Below are positions 7,679 to 16,156 of a stretch of DNA of 64,000 nucleotides, in pieces. The notes under the pieces were generated by a model, which searched no databases, was not told the DNA's origin, and worked only from the letters and a program-made list of their open reading frames with translations. Source of the DNA: Rhodoplanes tepidamans (lineage in GTDB: Bacteria > Pseudomonadota > Alphaproteobacteria > Rhizobiales > Xanthobacteraceae); NCBI RefSeq assembly GCF_030813915.1, contig NZ_JAUSUJ010000001.1, positions 1-64,000 of the forward strand, in the 5' to 3' direction. The number at the start of each line of letters is the position of its first letter. The first letter of the stretch is position 1. Both the position numbers and the translations under genes were made by a program.

Positions 7679-10438
7679 ATGGCTCTCGACACTTATCGGC
7701 AGAAGCGCAAGTTCGACGTCACGCCGGAGCCGCGCGGCCGCAGGGCGCGCGGCAAGGGCGACAGCTTCGTCGTGCAGAAGCACGCGGCGCGGCGCCTGCA
7801 CTACGATTTCCGCCTGGAGCTGGACGGCGTCCTCAAGAGCTGGGCGGTGACGCGCGGCCCCAGCCTGGTGCCGGGCGAGAAGAGGCTGGCGGTCGAGACC
7901 GAGGACCACCCGCTGGAGTACGGCGGCTTCGAGGGCACGATCCCGGCGGGCCAGTACGGCGGCGGCACCGTGATGCTGTGGGACCGCGGCCGCTGGATCC
8001 CGGACGGCGATCCGCATGTCGGGCTGAAGAAGGGCCACCTGCAGTTCACGCTCGAGGGCGAGAAGCTGAAGGGCCGCTGGCATCTCGTGCGCATGCACAA
8101 GCGCCGCGGCGACAGGCACGACAACTGGCTGCTGATCAAGAGCGAGGACGAGGCCTCCCGCACCGCCGCGGATCCCGATCTCCTGGAGGAGAAGACCCTG
8201 TCGGTGGAGACCGGTCGCTCGATCGACGAGATCGCCGCCGGCAAGACGCCGAAGCGCAAGACCGGCGTGAAGGCCGCGGCGGTGTGGCAGTCGTCGCGAA
8301 GCGAGGAGCCGGCAAAGGTGCCCCGCAAGGCGCCGTCCGAAAGACAGAGCCGCCCGGCCCCCGCGCGCGCCGCGCGCGCCGCGCGTGGCGGGAAGGGGGC
8401 GGGGGGACGGGCATCTCCGCATAGAGAAACGTCGACACGGAGCACGGCGGTCCCGCGACCCGCCCCGGCCAAGCCGGGCAAGGCGAAGACCACGAGCGCC
8501 GCGAAGCGAAAGTCCGCGGCGAGCCCAATGCCCGACTTCGTCCCGCCTTGCCTGGCGACGCTCGCCGATGCGCCGCCGGACGCGCCGGGCTGGATCCACG
8601 AGATCAAGTTCGACGGCTACCGCATCCAGGCGCGGCTCGAGGACGGCGCCGTGGTGCTGAAGACCCGCAAGGGTCTCGACTGGACGCAGCGCTTTCTCTC
8701 GGTCGCACGCGCGGTCGCGGCGCTGCCGGCCGGGACGGCGCTGATCGACGGCGAGATCGTGGTGGAGAACGCGTCCGGCATCTCGGACTTCTCGGCCCTG
8801 CAGGCGGCGCTGGAGGCGGGGCGCGAGGACTTCGTCTACGACGTGTTCGATCTCCTGCACCTGGACGGGCGCGATCTGCGAGACCGGCCACTCGCCGAGC
8901 GGAAGGCGGCGCTCGCCGATCTGGTGGCGAAGGCGCCCGGGGACACGCTGCTGCGCTTCTCCGACCATCTCGCCGAATCCGGCGCCGTCGTGCACGAGCA
9001 CGCCTGCCGGATGGGGCTCGAGGGCATCGTGTCGAAGCGCAGCGACGCGCCCTATCGCTCCGGCCGCGGGACCGACTGGATCAAGAGCAAGTGCGCCGAC
9101 CGGCAGGAGTTCGTGGTCGGCGGCTATCGGCTCGCCACCGGCTCCACCCGCGCGGTCGGTGCGCTGGCGGTCGGCACGTTCCAGGACGGCGAGCTCACCT
9201 ATGTCGGGCGCATCGGCACCGGCTACACGCAGAAGACCGCGGGCGAGCTGTTCCGGCGCCTGTCGCCCCTCGAGGTGGCGACGATGCCGTTCGCGCGCCT
9301 GCCGGCCGACGAACGCCGCCGCGACATGACGTGGGTCGAGCCCGAGCTCGTCATCGAGGCGGAGCTGCGCGGCCGGACCGGCAGCGGCCTGCTGCGCCAC
9401 GCCGCCTTCAAGGGCATCCGCGAGGACAAGGCCTCGCACGAGGTTCTTCGCGAAAGGCCGATACCGGTGGGCGAGGTGCAGGAGCAAGCGATGGCGAGGG
9501 CGAAATCCCCACGAAAGAAGGCCTCTCCCGCAGACACCTCTTCACCTCGGCCGGGCGCCGGGGAGAGGGCGCGCGGCGGCGCCGCACCGCCGGGAGCGGC
9601 CAGGCTCACCAATCCGCAGCGCGTCTACTGGCAGGACGTCGACATCACCAAGCAGGGGCTGGCCGACTATTACGCGAGCGTGTGGGACTGGATCGCGCCG
9701 CATGTGGTGCGCCGGCCGCTGGCGCTGCTGCGCTGCCCGAACGGCGTCGGCTCGGAGTGCTTCGTCCAGAAGCACTCCCACGCGACGTTCGACAAGAGCC
9801 GCATCCTCTCGGTCGACGACGACGGCGACGAGCTGATCGCCATCGAGACCCTCGACGGGCTGCTGGCGCTGGTGCAGGCCGGCGTGCTGGAGGTCCATGT
9901 CTGGGGCTCGACCATCGACCGCGTCGACGTCAACGACCGGCTGGTGTTCGACCTCGATCCCGGCCCCGACGTGACCTGGGCCGCGGTGGTGGACGGCGCC
10001 AGGGAGGTGCGCGACCGGCTGGCCGAGATGAAGCTGGAAAGCTTCGTGAAGACCTCGGGCGGCAAGGGCCTGCACATCGTGGTGCCGCACGACGGCGCCG
10101 ACTGGACGACCGCCAAGGAGTTCTCCAAGCGGCTCGCCTATGCGATGGCGGCCGACGCGCCGCAGAAATACATCGGCAAGATGACCAAGAGCGCCCGGGT
10201 GGGGAAGATCTTCGTCGACTATCTGCGCAACGGCCGCGGCGCCACCGCGGTCGCGGCGTACTCGCCGCGGGCGCGGCCGGGCGCGCCGGTGTCGACGCCG
10301 GTCGCATGGAACGAGGTGACGGCGAAGCTGTCGCCGGCGCGGTGGACCGTGCTGAACCTGATGGACCGGCTGAAGCGCCTGAAGGCCGATCCCTGGGCCG
10401 GGATCGCCGCGGTGAGGCAGAGGCTGCCGGGACCCTGA
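7679..10438 (+). CDS. ligD: ATP-dependent DNA ligase D (phosphoesterase-ligase-polymerase)
   Basis: Repairs double-strand breaks with Ku. The 919-residue protein has three domains in the order phosphoesterase (about 25-165; H41, D43, H77 and the GGFEGTIPAGQYGGG stretch), ligase (about 285-590; adenylation motif EIKFDGYR with K310) and archaeo-eukaryotic-primase-type polymerase (about 642-915; metal-binding DLD in VFDLDPGPD near 758-760). The start MALDTYRQKRKF matches the family and trims a long upstream extension. Both linkers are low-complexity, Ala/Lys/Arg/Pro-rich. The second contains a copy of the CCTCTCCC palindromic element carried in frame. The PE-LIG-POL order is known in Pseudomonas and rhizobial LigD and differs from the mycobacterial one. 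Confidence 0.96.
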   Translation: MALDTYRQKRKFDVTPEPRGRRARGKGDSFVVQKHAARRLHYDFRLELDGVLKSWAVTRGPSLVPGEKRLAVETEDHPLEYGGFEGTIPAGQYGGGTVMLWDRGRWIPDGDPHVGLKKGHLQFTLEGEKLKGRWHLVRMHKRRGDRHDNWLLIKSEDEASRTAADPDLLEEKTLSVETGRSIDEIAAGKTPKRKTGVKAAAVWQSSRSEEPAKVPRKAPSERQSRPAPARAARAARGGKGAGGRASPHRETSTRSTAVPRPAPAKPGKAKTTSAAKRKSAASPMPDFVPPCLATLADAPPDAPGWIHEIKFDGYRIQARLEDGAVVLKTRKGLDWTQRFLSVARAVAALPAGTALIDGEIVVENASGISDFSALQAALEAGREDFVYDVFDLLHLDGRDLRDRPLAERKAALADLVAKAPGDTLLRFSDHLAESGAVVHEHACRMGLEGIVSKRSDAPYRSGRGTDWIKSKCADRQEFVVGGYRLATGSTRAVGALAVGTFQDGELTYVGRIGTGYTQKTAGELFRRLSPLEVATMPFARLPADERRRDMTWVEPELVIEAELRGRTGSGLLRHAAFKGIREDKASHEVLRERPIPVGEVQEQAMARAKSPRKKASPADTSSPRPGAGERARGGAAPPGAARLTNPQRVYWQDVDITKQGLADYYASVWDWIAPHVVRRPLALLRCPNGVGSECFVQKHSHATFDKSRILSVDDDGDELIAIETLDGLLALVQAGVLEVHVWGSTIDRVDVNDRLVFDLDPGPDVTWAAVVDGAREVRDRLAEMKLESFVKTSGGKGLHIVVPHDGADWTTAKEFSKRLAYAMAADAPQKYIGKMTKSARVGKIFVDYLRNGRGATAVAAYSPRARPGAPVSTPVAWNEVTAKLSPARWTVLNLMDRLKRLKADPWAGIAAVRQRLPGP
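9522..9568. repeat. palindromic repeat inside the ligD linker
   Basis: Arms cctctccc (9522-9529) and gggagagg (9561-9568) match the stem found at 2254-2278. The element sits between the ligase and polymerase coding regions and is read as part of a Pro/Gly/Ala-rich linker (SPRPGAGERARGG), so it has been tolerated in frame. Confidence 0.5.
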
Positions 10439-10472
10439 GTCCCCGCCGGCGGCCGGACCCGGCACCGCGGCG

Positions 10473-11645
10473 TCACGGCTTCGGCGTCGTCATCTGTCCG
10501 GCCCCCAGCGCGATCCAGGCCAGCACGGCGTCGTGGAAGCGGCGGGCCGGCGCGAGGCCGGTGGCGTCCTCGAACTGCCTGAGCCGGTAGGCCAGCGTGT
10601 TGCGGTGGATGCCGAGCGACGCGGCGGTGGCGCTGCCGTCGAGATTGCCGGCGAGCAGCGCCGCCACCGTCTCGCGCAGCGCCGGGCGCTTCGCGAAGGC
10701 CACCTCGATGCGCGCGACCAGCGGCTGCGCGGCGCTGTCCCCGTCGCCTCCCATCAGGCGTTCGCGCAGATAGTCGGCGAGCAGCGTCTCCTCGAAGATC
10801 GCGCGCACCGGCAGCCGCTTGCCGGCGCGGGCGAGGGCGAAGCGGGCCTGCCGGAACGACGCCGGAAAGCCCCCCGGCGCGGCGCGCCCGCCGACGCCGG
10901 CGCGGACCACGAGGCCCGACCGGCGGGCGAGGTCGCGCCGCAGCGCATGGGCGCGCGCGAGCAGAGCCGCGTCGGGTGGCCCGGCGGCGGCGAACAGCAC
11001 CGCAACGGTTCCTTCCAGCGTGCCGACGAAGTCGCGCGGCTGCAGCGTCCCGGAGCGGCGCAGGTGATCCTCGCTCTCGGCGAGCGGCGCCTGGGCGAGG
11101 CTGGCGACTCCGCCCGCCGCCCTCCCGTCGTCGGCGGTCCGGAACAGGGCGACGATGCGGTGCGGCTCGACGTCGAAGCCGACCGAGCGGGCGAGGCGGC
11201 GCGCCGCCGCCGGCAGCTCGCCGCCCTCGTGCAGCAGCAGGAGCTGGGTGAACTCCTCGCGCATGCGGCGGTTGGCGCCCGACTCGCGCTGCAGCGTCTC
11301 GCGCTCCAGCACCAGCTCGGTGATCATCTTCACCAGCTGCGCGGTGGCGCGGACGTCCGGCGGGTCGCCGAACACCCCGACGACGCCGACCGGCCGCTCG
11401 TCGCGGACGATCGGCATGTTGATGCCCTGCAGGGCGCCCGGATAGCGGGCGACCTCGTCGGGGAAGATCTCGATGGTCTCGCCGTGCTCGATGGCGATGC
11501 GGGCGCCCATGTGCACGGTGCCTATCCGGTGCGGATGCCCGGAGGCGATAATCTGGCCCCGCAGATCCATAAGGTTCACGTTGCGGTGCACCACCGGGAT
11601 GATGATGTCGACGATCCGCTGGGCGAGCTCGGGGCTGATCTGCAT
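10473..11645 (-). CDS. CdaR family carbohydrate diacid regulator
   Basis: A 390-residue transcription factor with an N-terminal sugar-diacid-recognition domain (about 1-135; LSPELAQRIVD-type start, then RIGTVHMGARIAIEHGE) and a C-terminal PucR-type helix-turn-helix (SATAASLGIHRNTLAYRLRQFE near 345-370). Relatives activate glycerate, glucarate or galactarate uptake and breakdown genes. The ATG at 11645 gives the family-like start MQISPEL; an ATG nine codons further upstream would lie inside the palindrome at 11657-11675, so it is less likely. The gene is divergent from a GntP permease gene, its probable target, and convergent with ligD. Confidence 0.88.
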   Translation of the reverse strand: MQISPELAQRIVDIIIPVVHRNVNLMDLRGQIIASGHPHRIGTVHMGARIAIEHGETIEIFPDEVARYPGALQGINMPIVRDERPVGVVGVFGDPPDVRATAQLVKMITELVLERETLQRESGANRRMREEFTQLLLLHEGGELPAAARRLARSVGFDVEPHRIVALFRTADDGRAAGGVASLAQAPLAESEDHLRRSGTLQPRDFVGTLEGTVAVLFAAAGPPDAALLARAHALRRDLARRSGLVVRAGVGGRAAPGGFPASFRQARFALARAGKRLPVRAIFEETLLADYLRERLMGGDGDSAAQPLVARIEVAFAKRPALRETVAALLAGNLDGSATAASLGIHRNTLAYRLRQFEDATGLAPARRFHDAVLAWIALGAGQMTTPKP

Positions 11646-11656
11646 GACGGCCGCTC

Positions 11657-11675
11657 TTTGTGCATGATGCACAAA
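11657..11675. promoter_or_regulatory. perfect 19-bp palindrome, candidate CdaR operator
   Basis: TTTGTGCA-TGA-TGCACAAA: 8-bp arms with a 3-base spacer and no mismatch, 12 bases upstream of the regulator start and in the intergenic region shared with the gntP-type gene. Position and symmetry suggest the regulator's own operator; this is inferred. Confidence 0.7.
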
Positions 11676-11870
11676 ATCGGCTTAGCGGGCCCGGGTCTTC
11701 GCAGCAAGCTTCCTGTTCGCGGCGCGTCCCGACGCGCCTATCGTCGAGGCGTTCTCACCGGCGCAGATCGAGCCTCCGCTCTCCCCCGCCGTGCCCCTGC
11801 CCGGGGCGCGGAGCGCTGTCCTTCGCCTCCGCGCCAGCCTCCCGCCTGGAGCCTTCGCTGGAAGGACACC

Positions 11871-13211
11871 ATGACAACGGAACTCTATCTGCTGGTCCTC
11901 GCGTCCAGCATCGTCCTGCTTCTCGTGCTCACGATCGCGGTCAAGCTGCACCCGTTCGTGGCGCTCGTCACCACCACGGCCTTCGTCGGCTTCGCCACCG
12001 GCATGCCGCTCGATCAGATCATCAAGTCGATCGAGGGCGGCATCGGCGGCTTTCTCGGCATGCTGGCGCCGATCCTGGTGCTCGGCGCCATCGTCGGCAA
12101 GATGATGGAGGTCTCGGGCGGCGCCGAGCGGCTCGCCCGCACGCTCATCCGCCTGATGGGGCGCCGCAACACCCACTGGGCCATGATGGTCGTCGGCTAC
12201 ATCTGCGGCATCCCGGTCTTCTTCCAGGTCGGCATCGTGCTGTTGATGCCGCTCCTGTTCAGCGTCGCCCGCGCCGCCGGCATGTCGCTCGTGATGGTCG
12301 GCCTGCCGATGATCATCGGCCTGTTCACGGTGCATTGCGTGGTGCCGCCGCATCCGGCCGCCACCGCCGTGGCGGTCGCCCTGCACGCCGATCTCGGCAA
12401 GGTCATCCTCTACGGCCTGATCGTCGGCCTGCCGGCCGCCGCCGTGGCCGGACCGATCTTCGGCAAGATGATCGGCGACAGGTTCACGCTGCAGCCGCCG
12501 GAGCGCCTCCAGCAGATCGCCGCGCTGCCCGACGAGGCGCTGCCGCGTCTCGACGTGACGCTGCTCACCATCCTGTCGCCGCTCGTGCTGATGATCAGCA
12601 AGACCGTCTTCGAGATGGCGCTCGGGCCGAAGCACCCGATCATGCCGGCCGTCAACTTCGTCGGCCAGCCGATCACGGCGCTGTTCATCGCCGCGATCCT
12701 CGCCTACTTCACGCTCGGCCTGGCCCGCGGCCGCACCATGACGTCGCTGCGCGAGTTCAGCGAGCAGGCGATCGGCCCGATGGCCGCGATCCTGGTGATC
12801 ATCGGGGCGAGCGGCGCCTTCAACAAGGTGCTGATGGATTCCGGCATCGGCGCCGCCCTCAAGGTGGTGCTGACCGCCTGGCAGGTCGATCCCTACCTGC
12901 TCGCCTGGGGCACGGCGCTGATCATGCACATCGCCATCGGCGGCGCGACCATCGCGATGCTGACGACCGTCGGCCTCATCCTGCCGATCCTGCCGCTCTA
13001 TCCGGGCGTCGACCCGGCCCTCGTCGCGGTCGCGATCGGCATCGGCACGATCGGCTTCTCGCACGTCAACGATCCGGGCTTCTGGTTCGTGAAGGAATAC
13101 TTCGGGCTGTCGATGCCCGACATGTTCAAGACCTACACGGCATCCACCGTCATCGCCGCCTTCGTCGGACTGGCCGCCCTGATGGCCTTCCGCTTCGCCA
13201 TCGGCGCCTGA
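11871..13211 (+). CDS. GntP family (gluconate/glycerate-type) permease
   Basis: A 446-residue integral membrane protein with roughly a dozen hydrophobic segments, consistent with the GntP/DsdX family of proton-coupled sugar-acid importers. Family-like features include the GIPVFFQVGIVLLMPL segment, the VVPPHPA motif and the late GFSHVNDPGFWFV motif. The start is an ATG with GAAGGA five bases upstream. Substrate cannot be assigned beyond a small hydroxy acid (gluconate, glycerate or similar); the divergent CdaR-type regulator favours a sugar diacid or glycerate. The downstream metallo-hydrolase gene starts 14 bases after the stop, so the two are co-transcribed. Confidence 0.9.
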   Translation: MTTELYLLVLASSIVLLLVLTIAVKLHPFVALVTTTAFVGFATGMPLDQIIKSIEGGIGGFLGMLAPILVLGAIVGKMMEVSGGAERLARTLIRLMGRRNTHWAMMVVGYICGIPVFFQVGIVLLMPLLFSVARAAGMSLVMVGLPMIIGLFTVHCVVPPHPAATAVAVALHADLGKVILYGLIVGLPAAAVAGPIFGKMIGDRFTLQPPERLQQIAALPDEALPRLDVTLLTILSPLVLMISKTVFEMALGPKHPIMPAVNFVGQPITALFIAAILAYFTLGLARGRTMTSLREFSEQAIGPMAAILVIIGASGAFNKVLMDSGIGAALKVVLTAWQVDPYLLAWGTALIMHIAIGGATIAMLTTVGLILPILPLYPGVDPALVAVAIGIGTIGFSHVNDPGFWFVKEYFGLSMPDMFKTYTASTVIAAFVGLAALMAFRFAIGA

Positions 13212-13225
13212 GAGGAGACAGAGCC

Positions 13226-14062
13226 ATGAAAGTCACCGTCGCGATGGACAACAACATCCCGATCAGCGCGCCGCTGCCGCTCACGGCCGAGCACGGCGCC
13301 GCCTTCCTGATCGAGATCGACGGCAAGACCATCCTCTACGACACCGGTCAGACCGGCGCCGTCACGGGGAACATCGCGCTGCTCGGCAAGCATCCGCAGA
13401 CGCTCGACATGGTGGTGATCAGCCACGGCCATTACGATCATGTCGGTGGCCTCGTGCGGGTGCTGCAGGAGGCCCGCAAGGACGTCGAGGTGGTGATGCA
13501 CGCCAAGGTGTTCGGCGATCGATATTCGGTCGCCGGCGGCCTGCGGCGACCGATCGGCGTGCCCTATCCGGAGGACTATCTGCGCACGCTCGGCGGCGTC
13601 TGGGATCTGCGCGACACGCCGCGCCGGCTCACCCCCCGTCTGTGGTTCTCCGGCTCGGTGCCGCGCGTTACCGACTTCGAATTCGGCGACGCCTGGCTGG
13701 TGCTGCACGGCGAGGGCGGTGACGTGCAGGATCCGATCGACGACGACGCCGTCCTGTTCTGCGAGGGCGAGCGCGGCCTCATCGTGATCGGCGGCTGCAG
13801 CCATTCGGGGCTCGTCAACATCGTCAAGCACGGCTTTGCCGTGACCGGGATGGACAAGCTGCAGGGCTGGGTCGGCGGCACCCATCTGGGTCCCGTCTCG
13901 AAGGACCAGCAGGACAAGACCATCGCGCAGCTCGTCGCGTGGGAGCCGGAGTTCGTCGCCGCCAACCACTGCACGGGCTTCGCCATGATGGCGCGCCTGA
14001 AGGAGGTGTTCGGCAAGCGCTTCATTCCGGCCTTCGTCGGCGAGTCGATCGTCACGAGCTGA
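13226..14062 (+). CDS. MBL-fold metallo-hydrolase of the permease operon
   Basis: A 278-residue metallo-beta-lactamase-fold enzyme with the zinc motif HGHYDH (H67, H69, D71, H72) followed by GG, and further metal-ligand candidates in GGCSHSG near 195 and in the C-terminal ANHCTGF. Its overall pattern resembles the group annotated as dihydropteroate/7,8-dihydropterin-synthase-like MBL proteins, whose bacterial members mostly lack a proven activity. It has a GAGGAG-type ribosome binding site and follows the permease gene immediately. The context suggests a hydrolase acting on the imported sugar acid or its lactone; this is inference only. Confidence 0.82.
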   Translation: MKVTVAMDNNIPISAPLPLTAEHGAAFLIEIDGKTILYDTGQTGAVTGNIALLGKHPQTLDMVVISHGHYDHVGGLVRVLQEARKDVEVVMHAKVFGDRYSVAGGLRRPIGVPYPEDYLRTLGGVWDLRDTPRRLTPRLWFSGSVPRVTDFEFGDAWLVLHGEGGDVQDPIDDDAVLFCEGERGLIVIGGCSHSGLVNIVKHGFAVTGMDKLQGWVGGTHLGPVSKDQQDKTIAQLVAWEPEFVAANHCTGFAMMARLKEVFGKRFIPAFVGESIVTS

Positions 14063-14102
14063 GCGCGTTGCCCGCCGGGCGGCGGGACGTCCGTCGCCCG
14101 TC

Positions 14103-15548
14103 TCACGGGAATTCGGCCCGCACCTCTGCCCTGATCGCGGAGAGTCGCGCGATCAGGGCCTCGACGTCCGGCATCCCGGTCGCCGGGTTCATCAGGGCGA
14201 GGCGCAGCCATCGGCGGCCGAGGGCCTCCGCGGTCGAGACGTAGAAGGCGCCGTCGTCGACGAGGCGACGGCGCAGCGTCATCTGCAGCGCGTCCGGACC
14301 GTCGAGCCTGAAGCACACGATGTTGCTCTCCGGCTCGACCGCGACCTCGAAGCCCGGCTCCGCCCGCAGCCGCGCCGCGGCGGCGGCGGCGAGATCGGTC
14401 TGCCGCTCGACCATGGCGGCGACGGCGGACTCGCCGCCCGCCGCCAGCGCGAAGAACGCCTTCAGCCCGATCGCGGCCTTGGTGCATTCGACGGTCCGGT
14501 GGATGAGGTCGATGCCGGGCTGGTCCTTGTCGTGGAACAGGTAGCTCGCCTCCTCGCGGAAGGCGTGGTCGAGATCGGCCCGGTCGCGCACCAGCACGGC
14601 CGCGCAGAGCGTCGCGCTGCCGAGCATCTTGTGGGCGTCCCAGACGACCGAGTCGGCGAGCGCGATGCCGTCGAGCTTCCGGCGCAGCCGCTGCGAGACG
14701 AGCGCCGAGGCGCCGTGGGCACCGTCGACATGCAGCCAGATCCCGCGCGCCCGGCACGTCTCGGCGATCGGCCGCAGCGGATCGTAGAGGCCGAGCGCGG
14801 TCGCGCACGCATTGGCGACCACCGCCATCGGCACGAGGCCGTCGTCCCGCAGCCGGTCGAGGCAGCCCGCCAGCCGGTCCGGGTCGAGCCGCCCCGCGGC
14901 GTCGGCGGGCGCCGCGCGGACCGCCTTCTGGCCCAGGCCGAGGAGGCCGGCCGCCCGCGCCACCGAATAATGCGCTGCCGGCGACGCGACGATCACGAGG
15001 TTGTCCGGCGTTCCGTTCTCCCAGGCGCGCGGCGCGACACGCCCGCGGGCGGCGAGCAGCGCGGTGAGATTGGCGAGCGAGCCGCCATGGGTGAGGACGC
15101 CGCCGGCCGTGCCCGCCTCGGGCGCCTGCGCGTTTGTCGGCGGCGCCGCGCGCCAGCCGATCTTGCGCAGCATCCAGGCGATCACGGCGAACTCGACGGT
15201 CGCCGCCGCCGGTCCCATCTCGTAGATCGCCATGGCGTTGTTGCAGAAGCCGTCGACCAGCGCGGCGACGGCGCTGAGCGGCTGCGGCACCGCGACCTGA
15301 TGGGCCATGTAGCCGGGGTGGTGCAGGCGGGTCGAGGCGGCGAGATAGTCGGCCAGGAACGCCCGCAATCGGTCGCCCGTCAGTCCGCCCTCGGCGATCA
15401 GCCGGTCGAGCGCGAGGATGCAGGCGAGATCGCCGAGCGCCGGCTGGCGGATCACCGGTCCGGCGCGGCCCGCCGACTGCGCGGCGAAGCCGGCCAGCGC
15501 GTCGACGGCGATCGCGGCGTCGTCACGGAAACGGTCGTCGATGCCCAT
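14103..15548 (-). CDS. PLP-dependent decarboxylase (group II amino acid decarboxylase family)
   Basis: A 481-residue fold-type I pyridoxal-phosphate enzyme related to aromatic-amino-acid, glutamate and 2,4-diaminobutyrate decarboxylases. K307 in VWDAHKMLG is the Schiff-base lysine, D275 in HVDGAHG contacts the pyridine nitrogen, and H193 in AAHYS stacks on the cofactor. An N-terminal HHPGYMAHQ segment near 76-84 matches the substrate-entry region. I start at the ATG giving MGIDDRFRDD and drop 17 basic residues upstream that look non-coding. The substrate is not determinable from sequence. The gene is divergent from an Lrp/AsnC regulator, which probably responds to the same amino acid. Confidence 0.85.
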   Translation of the reverse strand: MGIDDRFRDDAAIAVDALAGFAAQSAGRAGPVIRQPALGDLACILALDRLIAEGGLTGDRLRAFLADYLAASTRLHHPGYMAHQVAVPQPLSAVAALVDGFCNNAMAIYEMGPAAATVEFAVIAWMLRKIGWRAAPPTNAQAPEAGTAGGVLTHGGSLANLTALLAARGRVAPRAWENGTPDNLVIVASPAAHYSVARAAGLLGLGQKAVRAAPADAAGRLDPDRLAGCLDRLRDDGLVPMAVVANACATALGLYDPLRPIAETCRARGIWLHVDGAHGASALVSQRLRRKLDGIALADSVVWDAHKMLGSATLCAAVLVRDRADLDHAFREEASYLFHDKDQPGIDLIHRTVECTKAAIGLKAFFALAAGGESAVAAMVERQTDLAAAAAARLRAEPGFEVAVEPESNIVCFRLDGPDALQMTLRRRLVDDGAFYVSTAEALGRRWLRLALMNPATGMPDVEALIARLSAIRAEVRAEFP

Positions 15549-15674
15549 GCGAGGCCCTCCGGTGCGCCGGCGCCGGTGTGGCACGGAACGGCCTGGCATG
15601 TCCTTGCGTCTTGCGCTCCTCGCTCTCTATGTGGGAGCGGAATCTGCCAGAACATGGCCTGCCGGGAGTGGATT

Positions 15675-16142
15675 ATGCCAATTCGGCTGGACGACATCGA
15701 CCGCCGCATCCTCAGGGTCCTGCAGGCGGAGGGACGGATTCCGAACTCCGAGCTGGCCGAGCGGGTGGGGCTTTCGGCCACGCCGTGCCTGCGCCGCGTG
15801 CGCGCCCTGGAGGAGGCCGGCGTGATCACCGGCTATCGCGCCGATCTCGACCGCACCCGGATCGGCCTCGGCCTCACGGTGCTGGTCGGTGTCAAGGTCG
15901 ACGGCCACCGCGACGAGAACGCGCGGGCGATCCAGGAGGCGCTGCAGGCGATGCCCGAGGTGGTCTCCTGCCATCTGGTCTCGGGCGAGACCGACTTCCT
16001 GCTCCAGGTGGTCGTCCCCGATCTGGCCGCCTACGAGCGCTTCCTGCTCGGCACGCTGCTCAAGCTGCCGATGGTGAAGGACATTCGCAGCAACATCGTC
16101 ATCCGCACCGTGAAGGAGAACGCGCCGCTGCCGCTCGGCTGA
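15675..16142 (+). CDS. Lrp/AsnC family transcriptional regulator
   Basis: A 155-residue regulator with the family's N-terminal winged helix-turn-helix (LDDIDRRILRVLQAEGRI... LAERVGLSATPCLRRVRALE, residues about 4-52) and a C-terminal RAM ligand-binding domain (about 70-145; VSCHLVSGETDFLLQVVV). It diverges from the PLP decarboxylase gene across 126 bases, so it most likely controls that gene and itself in response to an amino acid. No clear operator palindrome was found in the shared spacer. Confidence 0.92.
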   Translation: MPIRLDDIDRRILRVLQAEGRIPNSELAERVGLSATPCLRRVRALEEAGVITGYRADLDRTRIGLGLTVLVGVKVDGHRDENARAIQEALQAMPEVVSCHLVSGETDFLLQVVVPDLAAYERFLLGTLLKLPMVKDIRSNIVIRTVKENAPLPLG

Positions 16143-16156
16143 ACGGCTGGCGCGGC

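Noticed and set aside
7301-9487. A 728-codon open frame on the minus strand inside ligD
   Set aside because: It mirrors ligD codon for codon in reverse, has Arg/Ala/Gly-rich composition and no family match. Long antisense frames are expected in a ~70% GC genome.
11646-11672. Upstream ATG for the CdaR-type regulator
   Set aside because: It lies within the perfect palindrome, whereas the next ATG gives the family-typical start.
12981-14808. Extended frames joining MBL and decarboxylase regions on either strand
   Set aside because: They only bridge true genes in shadow frames; RBS and motifs fix the real starts.
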